Assembly (NCBI RefSeq): GCF_947503045.1
Contig: NZ_CANNCF010000003.1
Span: 186,001 to 250,000, forward strand
DNA: 64,000 nt
DNA from: an uncultured Tateyamaria sp.
GTDB lineage: Bacteria; Pseudomonadota; Alphaproteobacteria; Rhodobacterales; Rhodobacteraceae
Direction: 5' to 3'
This document shows positions 45,169 through 55,500 of this stretch, one piece after another; the first letter of the stretch is position 1; the number at the start of each line of letters is the position of its first letter. The notes under the pieces are model-generated. The model had not been told where the DNA came from. It saw only the letters and a program-made list of their open reading frames with translations, and ran no database searches. The position numbers and the translations under genes are program-made.

Positions 45169-45782
45169 TGAGGACCCGCCAATCCGCAGCCGATCATCGA
45201 ATCGCGGCTGACGAGGTCCATCAGCGCTGCCTCGTCCAATCCTTCCGTTCCCACGGGGCGTTGCGGCAGCACGAGATAGCGCACCTCGGCTGTCGAATCC
45301 CAAACGCGCACAGCGCAGTCTGCGGGCAGGGTCACGCCAAAGTCGGCCAGCACCTTGCGTGGCTCACGCACGGCGCGGGCGCGGTAGGCGTCCGATTTAT
45401 ACCAGCCCGGCGGAATGCCAAGCAGCGGCCACGGATAGCAGGAACACAAGGTGCAGACGACCATGTTGTGCACCGCATCGGTGTTTTCGACGACAACCAT
45501 GTGTTCGCCCTGACGGCCATAAAAGCCCAGCTCGGCCAGCACCGGGTCGGCGTCGGCGAGCAATGCAGCCTTGAATTCGGGATCAGCCCACGCCCGCGCC
45601 ACCACCTGCGCGCCGTTGCGCGGGCCGATACGGTTTTCATAGGTGTCGATGATCTCATCAAGGGCGGCGGCGTCCACCAGCCCTTTCTGCGTCAGGATCG
45701 TCTCGAGCGCTTTGACCCGCAGGGCGGGGTCCGGTGGCAAAAGACTGTGAGGATGGTCGTGATCGGAATGGTCATGGGGCAT
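45165..45782 (-). CDS. Nitrile hydratase alpha subunit, cobalt type
   Basis: Metal-binding catalytic subunit. The 205 residues contain the claw motif [10 protein letters not shown] (about residues 107-116); the Thr after the first Cys indicates the cobalt rather than the iron enzyme. It also has [24 protein letters not shown] and [11 protein letters not shown] His/Asp-rich N-terminal tail ([12 protein letters not shown]) could hold metal ions. First gene of a three-gene operon linked by ATGA overlaps. Start ATG 45782. Confidence 0.93.
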   Translation of the reverse strand: MPHDHSDHDHPHSLLPPDPALRVKALETILTQKGLVDAAALDEIIDTYENRIGPRNGAQVVARAWADPEFKAALLADADPVLAELGFYGRQGEHMVVVENTDAVHNMVVCTLCSCYPWPLLGIPPGWYKSDAYRARAVREPRKVLADFGVTLPADCAVRVWDSTAEVRYLVLPQRPVGTEGLDEAALMDLVSRDSMIGCGLAGPQ

Positions 45783-45945
45783 GGCGCAACTTTGCGGGAC
45801 CTGCACCCGGAAATCCACCCCCCAGATCACCCCGTGATGCCAGCGATGTCACAGCTGTTCCAAATTGCCACGAAAGGCGGCTTGCGGGTCAAAGCGTTTC
45901 TGCATACATACCGCCCATCGCGCAGCAAAGGTCTCATCCCCGTCC

Positions 45946-46308
45946 ATGGAAAATGTCGTTCTCATCGTCCACCTGTTCCTCGCCCTCGGCCTGATCGCCG
46001 TGGTGCTGATGCAGCGCTCTGAAGGGGGCGGTCTGGGCATGGGCGGCGGCGGCGGCGCAACGGCCGGACGGCCCGCGGCCACCGCATTGGGCAAGGTGAC
46101 CTGGGTTCTGGCGATCTGCTTTATAATCACATCGATCACGTTGACGATCATCGCCGCGCAAAAAGCGGCCGGCACGTCCGTCATCGACCAGCTGGGCATC
46201 ACTCCGCCTGCGCAGAACACACCCGCCGACGATCTGGTGCCACCCGGAGGCGACCTGCTGCCCCCGTCCGCAGATGACAACGCACCGCTGGTCCCAAGCG
46301 CGGATTAA
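45946..46308 (+). CDS. secG: Protein translocase subunit SecG
   Basis: Small subunit of the SecYEG protein channel. The 120-residue protein has two transmembrane segments (ENVVLIVHLFLALGLIAVVLM and VTWVLAICFIITSITLTII) joined by the SecG hallmark RSEGGGLGMGGG, followed by a Pro-rich, acidic tail (PPAQNTPADDLVPPGGDLLPP). ATG 45946 is chosen; upstream sequence is not SecG-like. It precedes pyrG, a common order in Rhodobacteraceae. Confidence 0.92.
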   Translation: MENVVLIVHLFLALGLIAVVLMQRSEGGGLGMGGGGGATAGRPAATALGKVTWVLAICFIITSITLTIIAAQKAAGTSVIDQLGITPPAQNTPADDLVPPGGDLLPPSADDNAPLVPSAD

Positions 46309-46336
46309 GCACATACCAACGAAATCTTGAGGCTTT

Positions 46337-46398
46337 GCGCGCACTTGCAACATCATGTTGCGCGCGCCTTGCCCCTGCAAAACGAATCCTGTTATACT
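46337..46398 (+). promoter_or_regulatory. Hairpin and putative pyrG promoter
   Basis: A strong bulged hairpin (GCGCGC 46337-46342, GCAACAT 46347-46353, ATGTTGC 46355-46361, GCGCGC 46362-46367) follows secG. Beyond it TTGCCC (46369) and TATACT (46393), 18 bases apart, resemble a sigma-70-type promoter for pyrG. The assignments are by eye. Confidence 0.4.
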
Positions 46399-46478
46399 GA
46401 GGTCCCGTGGGGAATGCTTTTTCGAGCCTCCCGCAAATGGCCTTTTGCCAAAGACGAACCACGGGGGGACTCCACTAT

Positions 46479-48122
46479 ATGGCGCGCTATATTTTCATCA
46501 CCGGCGGCGTTGTGTCATCGCTTGGCAAGGGGTTGGCGTCGGCGGCCCTCGGCGCCTTGCTGCAGGCGCGTGGGTTCTCGGTGCGGCTGCGCAAACTTGA
46601 CCCCTATCTGAACGTCGATCCCGGCACGATGTCGCCCTTTGAACATGGCGAAGTGTTCGTCACCGACGATGGCGCAGAAACCGACCTTGATCTGGGGCAT
46701 TACGAACGTTTTACCGGCGTGGCTGCGCGCAAGACCGACTCTGTCTCGTCGGGTCGCATCTATTCCAACGTGCTCGAAAAGGAACGGCGCGGCGACTACC
46801 TCGGCAAGACCATCCAGGTGATCCCGCATGTGACCAATGAAATCAAAGAGTTCATCGAGATCGGCGATGACGAGGTCGATTTCATGCTCTGCGAGATTGG
46901 CGGCACCGTCGGCGACATTGAAGGCCTGCCATTTTTCGAAGCCATTCGTCAGTTTTCGCAGGACAAGCCGCGCGGCCAATGCATCTTTATGCATCTGACG
47001 CTGCTGCCGTTCATCAAGGCAAGCGGAGAGTTGAAAACCAAGCCCACCCAGCACTCGGTCAAGGAGCTGCGCTCCATCGGCATCGCGCCCGACATTCTCG
47101 TCTGCCGCTCCGAAGGGCCAATTCCGGTCAAGGAACGCGAAAAACTCGCCCTGTTCTGCAACGTGCGCCCCGAATCCGTGATCGCAGCGCAGGACCTCGG
47201 CACAATCTATGACGCCCCGCTGGCCTATCACCGCGAGGGCATGGATCAGGCCGTGCTCGACGCGTTCCAGATCAGCCCTGCCCCCAAGCCGGACCTCACC
47301 AAATGGGAAGACGTCAGCGACCGCATTCACAACGCCGAAGGGGTCGTGAATGTCGCTATCGTCGGCAAGTACACACAACTTGAGGATGCCTATAAATCCA
47401 TTGCCGAGGCGCTGACCCATGGCGGCATGGCCAACCGCGTGCGGGTCAAGGTCGAGTGGGTCGACGCCGAACTTTTCGACACCGAAGACCCCGCCCCCCA
47501 TCTTGGCGGCTTCCATGCCATTCTTGTCCCCGGCGGATTTGGCGAGCGCGGCACAGAAGGCAAGATCAAGGCCGCCGAGTTCGCGCGCACCCGCAAAGTG
47601 CCCTATCTTGGCATCTGCCTCGGCATGCAGATGGCGGTGATCGAAGCGGCGCGCAATGTCGCGGGCCTCAAGGCGGCAGGGTCCGAAGAATTTGACCATG
47701 AGGCCGGGAAAAAGCGATTTGAACCTGTGGTCTATCACCTCAAAGAGTGGGTGCAGGGCAATCACAAGGTCGAACGCAAGGTCGGTGACGACAAGGGCGG
47801 TACCATGCGTCTGGGCGCATACGATGCCGTACTGAGCGCCGACAGCCGCGTGGCGACCGCTTATGGCACCACCAATATCGACGAACGCCACCGCCACCGC
47901 TACGAGGTGGACATCAAATACCGTGAGCAACTGGAAAAGGCGGGCCTCAAATTCTCCGGCATGTCGCCCGATGGCCGCCTGCCCGAGATCGTGGAATGGC
48001 CCGATCATCCGTGGTTCATCGGAGTGCAGTTCCACCCCGAACTGAAATCCAAACCTTTCGCGCCGCACCCCTTGTTCGAGGACTTCGTACGCGCAGCGAA
48101 AGAAGTGTCGCGGTTGGTCTGA
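46479..48122 (+). CDS. pyrG: CTP synthase
   Basis: Makes CTP from UTP, ATP and glutamine. The 547 residues comprise the synthase domain ([30 protein letters not shown] [30 protein letters not shown]) and a C-terminal glutamine amidotransferase domain with catalytic Cys in YLGICLGMQ and the His/Glu pair in [14 protein letters not shown] 46479 after GGGGGGA is the family start. Confidence 0.98.
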   Translation: MARYIFITGGVVSSLGKGLASAALGALLQARGFSVRLRKLDPYLNVDPGTMSPFEHGEVFVTDDGAETDLDLGHYERFTGVAARKTDSVSSGRIYSNVLEKERRGDYLGKTIQVIPHVTNEIKEFIEIGDDEVDFMLCEIGGTVGDIEGLPFFEAIRQFSQDKPRGQCIFMHLTLLPFIKASGELKTKPTQHSVKELRSIGIAPDILVCRSEGPIPVKEREKLALFCNVRPESVIAAQDLGTIYDAPLAYHREGMDQAVLDAFQISPAPKPDLTKWEDVSDRIHNAEGVVNVAIVGKYTQLEDAYKSIAEALTHGGMANRVRVKVEWVDAELFDTEDPAPHLGGFHAILVPGGFGERGTEGKIKAAEFARTRKVPYLGICLGMQMAVIEAARNVAGLKAAGSEEFDHEAGKKRFEPVVYHLKEWVQGNHKVERKVGDDKGGTMRLGAYDAVLSADSRVATAYGTTNIDERHRHRYEVDIKYREQLEKAGLKFSGMSPDGRLPEIVEWPDHPWFIGVQFHPELKSKPFAPHPLFEDFVRAAKEVSRLV

Positions 48123-48363
48123 GGCGCGGTACAGTCGAATCCGACTGAACCGTAAGCCTTTGAGAACGCAATACTAATAGAGATTTTCGGCGCTTTGATC
48201 GCGCCGCTTCGTCTGCATCCTGACCGCCAAAATCACCTTCCCATGTCGCAATCTGTTTCGGCCAAAATTAGCCGATGCAACCCCACGTAGTGGCATTATT
48301 GTGCAAACTGACCTAACGTAAACCTCAGCGGTAGAATTTTTATGCCGCGGTTTGGGGGGAAGT

Positions 48364-51300
48364 ATGGCCAGACGAACGCTGCGGCGTCGGCCCGGGTCCA
48401 CGAATTTGACGAGGACGATAACAAACACCATTTTGAGGCCGGGCATTTTGATCCCAGTTCCGGTTGATCACGTGTTCAACATCTTTGAGTCCAGTCGCTC
48501 GGGCACGCCGGTTGTGCGCGCTTTGGACCTGCTGGCATTGCGCATCGAGTTGCGCAGCCTGACCATCGAACCCGGCAATCCACCGATGCTGAAAAAGACC
48601 GGTCGCGGCACCGGTTACCTGATCCTGCACTTTCCGCCGCAATCGATCACCGAACAGGCGTTTTATCAGGCGGCGCCGCCCGGCTTTGTCGATGCCAATG
48701 CGCTCAGCGCCAGTGAGACGCCTGACGCCCCGCCCGTGCGGGCGCGTATTGCGGATGAATCTCGTCTGGTCTTTCGCGTGCCATCGGGCACCACCATCCC
48801 CTGGACCCTCGAAGGGGTGCTCGATGCGGTCCAGACCCTGACGATGAAAGTGTCCTCGGCCGCCAAGCCGCGCCAGACCCGCTTCCGCCCCGCGCTCGAG
48901 TTGGGGCAACTGTTTGACCGGCGCGAGATTGGCCGGATGACACCGGCCCAGCGGGCGGCCCTGTCGGGTTTTGCCGCGCGCAGCCTTGTTCTGGGCGCGG
49001 ATGAGGCCACCTTGCGCCTGCGCCAGATCGGGGCGGGCACCGGGCTCGTGGCAAGCGAACAACTTCCGCCCCGCTTTACGATCTCGCCCACGCGGGTCCT
49101 GACCCGTCCGACGCGCCCCTCGAACCCCAATTCCACAACCACATCCATCGAGATGCCATGGCGGCTGATCGTCTCGCCCCACACAGGCGAGCGGTGGCGC
49201 CATGCGAGCACGCCGCAAACGTCGCCCGCAGGCACAACCGAGCTGTGGCATTCGCGGCTGGTCGCCCCCAAGGGCAATGGCGACGTGATCGAACCGCCCA
49301 ACCGGGACACAAACCGCACCATCCGCGCAGTCTGGGCCAAGACCGGCGAGGGATCGGCCTCGACCATGCGGCCGACCTACAATTCCATGGACATCGTGCC
49401 TGAAACCGAACCGCCAACCGCACCATTTCGCAATGCGATGTCGGATTTCGCGCGGCTGCAGATCGCGCATCTGTCCTCCAACTGGAGCATCACCGGCTAC
49501 CGCCCCGAACCCATCGACACCAACCAGATGATGCTGTCGTCGCTGGGCGGCTGGCTTGACAGCCGGGGCGCGTGGGAGGTGCCGCAAGGCCTTTCGGTCG
49601 AGGAATGGGTGCACCGCGCCTCGATGGCACGCGACCACTATGTGCGTGTGGTGTTCAAGGGTGGCGCCTTTCCTTTCGGGCACCGTATGGCGCTGATCGA
49701 GGTCACGGAGCGCAAGTTCCACAATGGCCTCGGCGGCACCAACAGCGATCTTCAAGCGCCACAAAACCGCGCCTACCTGCGCAAACAGTATTTCATCGCC
49801 CGGCGCGAGCGGGAACGGGTCTATGACAATGCGGCCCTCAAGGATGGCGACAGCAGCCTTGCCCTGCAGTTCCCGTTTTCCCGCGTGGAGCTTTTGACCG
49901 ATCTCACCCCGCCGCTCGATCCCCCCGCCGGTTCCGAGGCACAACCCGGGCGGGGTCAGACGATGTTCTGGCCCATGGTGGCGAACGAGCCGTTCCGCTT
50001 TCAATGGGTCGCAACCGATCTGGACGGGCGGCGCATCGCCTTTGATCTGCCGATCATTTTCATGGACAACACGGTCGCTGCACCCGGCAACCCGGATGAC
50101 GACCCGATCCACTACATCACCGCCGCGCAAAACGCCGCCAGCGCCGCGCAAGCTTATGACGCACAGCCTGCGCGCAACACCGCCGCGCTGAAACTGCAGC
50201 AGGTCGCGCTCGCCACCAGCAAAAAGACCGGCGATACGTCAGTGCAGGTCGAACAGATGCGCTTTGGCGGCTTTGCCGATCCGGGCAATGCGCCGCTCGA
50301 GGCGGCCAGTGAAAAGCTGTTGCAACCGATCTGGACCCCAGTTGTGACCTCGGTGGACGCGCGGATCGGGGCCGTGTCGCACCTGACCGGCTCAAATGAG
50401 CCAAGCAAGCTGACCTGGAACCAAACCTATCTCAAGGTCGGGCTGGCCCAGAAGGGCGAGGTGTTTGTCGATATCGATCAAAGCGCGAGTCCCGCCCAGA
50501 TGGATTTCTCGGCCCAAGGGGATCGCTCGGGCGGGTTCGTGCAGCCCAATATGGTGCCCAAGGCCCTCTCGCGGATCGGCGGGCCAATCACGTCGGATGT
50601 GCCGCTATATATCAACGGCACTGTGCCCGAGGCCGCCGGATTTCCCAAGACCGACAGCATCGGTGCCCTGCCCTTGCCGCTGATCTTTGGCTGCATCCCG
50701 CTGGGTGCGATCATCGATCTGGTGTCCGACCTGGATGACAATCAGGAAAAGATACCGAAATTCCAACAGGAATCCGGCAACGAGATCGAGAATTTCATCA
50801 ACACGCTGATCCGGGCCTATGGCATCATATCCAACATCGCCTCGGGTCCGGCAGGCATTGCCGATGCGGCCATCGTCGTGTTCCGTGCCGGGCTCACGGA
50901 TGCGATTGCGCAGGCGGCGGCCCTGACACCGGCCCAGCAGGCCGACATCGTCAGCAAGGCGCAGGATCTGGTCAGTGGCATTGATGCCGTCGCGAGCGAA
51001 CTGCAGAGCGCCATCGGCACCGTGCTGGACGCGGGCCTGCCTGCCCCGTCTCTGCCCGGCCTGCCCACCACGATCGCGCAGGCACAAAGCGCGCTTGCAG
51101 AAGTACGCACCGCCCTCAACGCCCAGATTGGCGGGCAGTCGCTGCCCGCAGGCTTCCGCCAGCAAGGTCTGACGATCTGCCAAAAGCTCGAGGCAGTGCT
51201 GAACGACATTGCCGATCTGCCAACGCTGATCTCTCAGGGCCAGACCCTGTTTGACGCGCTCAGCGCCATTGTCGGCGACCCTGCCGCCCTTGGCAGCCTG

Positions 51301-52527
51301 TTTGAGGATGCCACCGTCTTTCAAAGCAAGGTCGATGACGTCAACAACGCCCTTGGGCCCTTCACCGACACGATCAACGGGCTTGACCTGCTGGACGGGG
51401 CCGCGCGGCAACAGATCGTGGATGTGCTTGAGGCCACACAAGAGGTGCTTGGCTTTGTCTCGACCATCGCGGGGCTCTTTGGCGATGAATTGACGATCCG
51501 CTTTGACTGGAACCCCGAAATCTCGTCCTGGCCCAGTACCGACCCGATCTTCCGTGTGAATGACAAGCGCGGCTTTTCGGTCGCGGTCGAGGCCAAGGTA
51601 AAAAAGAACGGGTCAAGTGCGCCGAAAATCTCGGTCATCTGCGGGCTCAAGAATTTCGATCTGGTGTTGATCGGTGAGGCGGGATTCCTCGAATTGATGT
51701 TCGAGAAGATCGAATTCTCCATCGACAGCAAGGCCAAGACGGACGTCGATGTGCTGTTCAACGACATCAAATTTGTCGGCCCATTGTCTTTTGTCGAAAC
51801 CCTGCGTGACCTGATCCCGCTGGACGGGTTTTCGGACCCACCCTACCTCGACATCACGCCGCAAGGCATCGATGCAGGGTTTGACATCGCCCTGCCCGGC
51901 ATCACCTGCGGTGTTCTCAACATCCAGAACATCTCTCTCGGCGCCGGGTTCACCGTGCCGTTCATCGGCCAGCCCCTATCCGTCCGCTTCAACTTCTGCA
52001 CCCGCGAACAGCCGTTCCTGCTGACGGTCTACATGTTTGGCGGCGGCGGCTTCTTTGGCATCACCATCGACCCGTCTGGCGTTCAGATCCTCGAGGCGTC
52101 ACTGGAATTCGGCGCGAGCCTCTCGATTGATCTGGGCGTGGCCTCGGGCGGCGTCGAGGTGATGGCGGGTTTCTATTTTCGGATGGAGCAGGACGATGCC
52201 TCGCTCACCGGCTATTTCCGGCTGGGCGGGCATGTGGATGTGCTGGGCATCATCTCGGCCTCGATCGAGCTCTATCTGGAACTGCGCTATGAGTTCCAGT
52301 CCGGCAAATGCGTGGGCAAGGCGCAGCTCACCATCGAAATCACCGTGTTCATCTTTTCCGGCTCGGTCACGATCACCTGCGAGCGCAAGTTTGCCGGGTC
52401 AAATGGCGACCCGAACCTGCGCGAGATGATGGGGTTCAAGCCCGAAGTGCCGCTGGCCGATGAACTCGCCGCCATTGATGCAAACACCGACTACGCGTGG
52501 CGCGATCACTGCGAAGCGTTCGCGTAA
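48364..52527 (+). CDS. Giant protein 1 of a two-gene cassette, unknown function
   Basis: A 1,387-residue protein without signal peptide or clear transmembrane helix. N-terminal ~640 residues: mixed fold with EMPWRLIVSPHTGERWRHA and TTELWHSRL (about 260-300). About 785-1040: Ala/Leu/Gln-rich amphipathic helices (VSKAQDLVSGIDAVASELQS). About 1040-1346: many alternating hydrophobic strands and Gly-rich turns (YMFGGGGFFGITIDPSGVQ, GVEVMAGFYFRMEQDD, ISASIELYLELRYEF), like a long beta-sheet or groove. GGGGGAAG precedes ATG 48364. I vaguely recall the ELWH(S/T)RL pattern in large uncharacterised proteins of other bacteria; no function is known to me. Followed 14 bases later by giant protein 2. Confidence 0.85.
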   Translation: MARRTLRRRPGSTNLTRTITNTILRPGILIPVPVDHVFNIFESSRSGTPVVRALDLLALRIELRSLTIEPGNPPMLKKTGRGTGYLILHFPPQSITEQAFYQAAPPGFVDANALSASETPDAPPVRARIADESRLVFRVPSGTTIPWTLEGVLDAVQTLTMKVSSAAKPRQTRFRPALELGQLFDRREIGRMTPAQRAALSGFAARSLVLGADEATLRLRQIGAGTGLVASEQLPPRFTISPTRVLTRPTRPSNPNSTTTSIEMPWRLIVSPHTGERWRHASTPQTSPAGTTELWHSRLVAPKGNGDVIEPPNRDTNRTIRAVWAKTGEGSASTMRPTYNSMDIVPETEPPTAPFRNAMSDFARLQIAHLSSNWSITGYRPEPIDTNQMMLSSLGGWLDSRGAWEVPQGLSVEEWVHRASMARDHYVRVVFKGGAFPFGHRMALIEVTERKFHNGLGGTNSDLQAPQNRAYLRKQYFIARRERERVYDNAALKDGDSSLALQFPFSRVELLTDLTPPLDPPAGSEAQPGRGQTMFWPMVANEPFRFQWVATDLDGRRIAFDLPIIFMDNTVAAPGNPDDDPIHYITAAQNAASAAQAYDAQPARNTAALKLQQVALATSKKTGDTSVQVEQMRFGGFADPGNAPLEAASEKLLQPIWTPVVTSVDARIGAVSHLTGSNEPSKLTWNQTYLKVGLAQKGEVFVDIDQSASPAQMDFSAQGDRSGGFVQPNMVPKALSRIGGPITSDVPLYINGTVPEAAGFPKTDSIGALPLPLIFGCIPLGAIIDLVSDLDDNQEKIPKFQQESGNEIENFINTLIRAYGIISNIASGPAGIADAAIVVFRAGLTDAIAQAAALTPAQQADIVSKAQDLVSGIDAVASELQSAIGTVLDAGLPAPSLPGLPTTIAQAQSALAEVRTALNAQIGGQSLPAGFRQQGLTICQKLEAVLNDIADLPTLISQGQTLFDALSAIVGDPAALGSLFEDATVFQSKVDDVNNALGPFTDTINGLDLLDGAARQQIVDVLEATQEVLGFVSTIAGLFGDELTIRFDWNPEISSWPSTDPIFRVNDKRGFSVAVEAKVKKNGSSAPKISVICGLKNFDLVLIGEAGFLELMFEKIEFSIDSKAKTDVDVLFNDIKFVGPLSFVETLRDLIPLDGFSDPPYLDITPQGIDAGFDIALPGITCGVLNIQNISLGAGFTVPFIGQPLSVRFNFCTREQPFLLTVYMFGGGGFFGITIDPSGVQILEASLEFGASLSIDLGVASGGVEVMAGFYFRMEQDDASLTGYFRLGGHVDVLGIISASIELYLELRYEFQSGKCVGKAQLTIEITVFIFSGSVTITCERKFAGSNGDPNLREMMGFKPEVPLADELAAIDANTDYAWRDHCEAFA

Positions 52528-52541
52528 GGGAGGGCGAGACC

Positions 52542-55500
52542 ATGGCTGATCAAAGGTTGATGTGGACGGTCCTGCCCGATGGGCGCAACGAGAATGGCGC
52601 GCTGCGGGTCTCGGCCGTCGTTTCACCACGGCTTACGCCGCAGGCCCCGAACGAACAGGTGCTCGAGGCCTTCCCCGAATTTCTCGACTGGCCCGCGACC
52701 TTGCAAGGCGCAAGTTTCGTGCTGGCCACCGGGGGGCAGGACTTCGAACTTGAACTGACCTCGAAACCCGACAGCACCCTTTGGGCCAAGCTGTTTCACA
52801 AGGCAACGCCAGTGGCAGGCTTTGTCTATCCCGATTTCAGCAAGGCCAATTGGCGATCATACTCCGTGCGCAACGTGCTCGGGGCTGTGCGGCGCCACTA
52901 TGCCCAGATTGCCGCCACCGGAGGCGGGGATCATCCCACGCTTTTGCCGTGGAAAGAGGCCGATCTGGCCCTCAAGGACATGCTCGAGGATCTCGGCACG
53001 CGCACCCAAGTGATCAACCTTGGGGATCGGCAAATCGAAATCCCGCTGCCCGGATTTGACCGGTTTCTGGGTGAGGAAAACCCGGTTGATCCGGTCCTGA
53101 ACCGCATCGTGTTTGGGCGCAAATCCGTCTACACCACCGACGTGCCCGGCCCTGTCACAGGCTCGACACCCGGCGGCGCGCCCGAACGGATCAGCGTCGA
53201 AAACCGCTCCCTTCCCCCCGATTGGTACAACCCGCGCCCCGGCGGGCCGGGCACGCCGCTGGTCAACCGCCCCGACGCGGTCCTGATGGACCAGTTCGCC
53301 AGCGCCGAGGAATACAGCCTTTATCAGGCTGACCGGTTCTACCGGCGCACGCGCGCCACGCGGGACGAGAAAAAGATGCGCGTCCCGTCCTACCAGAACA
53401 TTCCCGAACCGCCCAAAGTGCCCGACTTCGACTTTCACCGCATCATCGCCTCTTACGGCGATTACGGGCACCTTTTGCGCGCGCTTGGGCTGGTGCTCGA
53501 TTTTACCGTGAACACGCGCGGCGCGCCTGCCGGGTTGTTTTCGACCGCTCCGGGCGGGTCCACAGGCGTCATGTCGCTGCAAGTCAAGTGGAGCAATGGC
53601 CACGACGACAGCAATGACAGCGCACCGCGCACCGCATGGACCCATGACAAGCAACGCTTTGCTGCGCGCCCGGCTGGCGACACGATGGAACGCGGCGTGT
53701 TGCGCCTGCGCCATGCCGATGACAATTGGGGCGAAAAGAACAAGGAAAGCGGACCCTTTGACGTCTATCAGGTCGATGCCGATGGCGCCGCCCTCAAGAC
53801 AGCCGGGTTCACCCTGTCCGCCCAACGGCTGGTGGCAAAGCACCTGAACCCCGCCCGCATCGACGGCGCTGTGACCTACACCACCGGTGACGAACAGCCC
53901 GTTGCGGCCCTGCGCGCACGCGGGTTCGGCATTTCGCACCACGGACGCGCTACATCGCTGGCCGGGGCCACACAGGCGGCGGATTTCAAGAACACCGAAC
54001 TCACCTCGGGCAATGGCAGTGCGATCACCTATTTCGCCGAGGACATCACCAAGGGCCACCGCATCGACGTCTGGCCCGAACCGCCCGCCCATGCCGAAGA
54101 CCCGACACCCGGCCCATGGCGTTCCTTGCACGCGCGTGAAGGCGACTACCGGCTGATCAAACAGGGCGAACCGCTTGATTTCCCCGGCGATGAGGGCCAC
54201 GTCTCGGGCGCGTCCACCTCTTCGGACGAGGCCAAGCCTGACGACCATTACGTGCACGAATCCCTGTTCCGCTGGGCGGGGTGGAGCCTGTCTGCCCCGC
54301 GCCCGGGGCGCAACATCCGCTCGCGCGAGATCGAAGGCACGCAACTGCAGGCCGAGGAACCCACCGACAAATTGCCCGAGGCCGTGGACGGCAACAACGT
54401 CGCTGTCGATTGGCGCGCCCAGAAGGGCACCCTGCCCCGGCTGCGTTTTGGCTGGAGCTATCGGTTCCGCGCTCGGCTGGTGGACATCGCGGGCAACAGC
54501 CTGCGCTTTGACGACCCGACGTTGGAAAAAGAGGCGCAAGTGACCGACTCCGTCGGCTATTGGCGGTTCGAGCCGGTCGATCCGCCTGCCATGGTGGGCC
54601 GCACACGCCTGTCCGAAGGCGAAAGCCTCGAACGCATGGTGATCCGCTCGAATTTCGATGTGTCGGCGGATAATTATCTTTCGACCCCCGACATCTCGGT
54701 CGCCATCGGCCTGCCCGCCAGCGCCGATTTCGACTATGCCCCGATGAACGAACGCCACCTCGTGCCGCCCAAATCCTCGCAACAGCAATGCGAAACCCAT
54801 GGCGCGTTCGATCCCTATTTCAGCGACTGGCAGCGGATCAAGACGGGTTACGAAATCGCCGCCCGCGAGGACGGCACCCTTTATGACGACACGCCCGGCG
54901 CGCAAGTCACGTTGGTTACGCCAACCGTTCTGAACAGTATCGCCAAGACAACCGACCTGCCCCCCGATCTGCCGACCCCGGAAAACCCCGTGGGCGAACG
55001 GATCGTGGGCGGCCAATACGTGATCCACGGCGAACCCAAGGTGCAGACGCCCTATCTGCCGGACGTGGCCGCTGCCGGCATCGCGATCCGCGCAGCCCCC
55101 GGTCATACCCTCCCCGGGGTCGGTGCTGATCGGATTCTTGGCGATCATTGCGCCATCACCACCTTGCAGGATGGGGGCCAGTCGGAATCCGTGCTGCTCG
55201 TCTTTTACTCCAAACCCTGGCCGGACAAGGACGGCTTTCGCATTCTGCTGGCCGAGCGGCCCGCCAATATCACCGACCTGCCCTGCCACGAGGCATTTGC
55301 CGATGACGGTGCGCCCGAATGGAACGAAGAAGACCGCACGCTCACCCTGTTCCTGCCCAAGGGGCGGATCGCGCGGATGCGCTATTCCTCCTTCGTTGAT
55401 CCCGACCATCTGGGGTCCTTCGGGATCCTGCGCTGGGCCGGTGAAGCGCCGCAAAATCAAGGCAGTGTCTGGAGCCGCTCTGCGCTTGGCGCACACTGGA

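Noticed and set aside
46515-48068. A 517-codon minus-strand open frame
   Set aside because: Lies wholly opposite pyrG, whose motifs are unambiguous.
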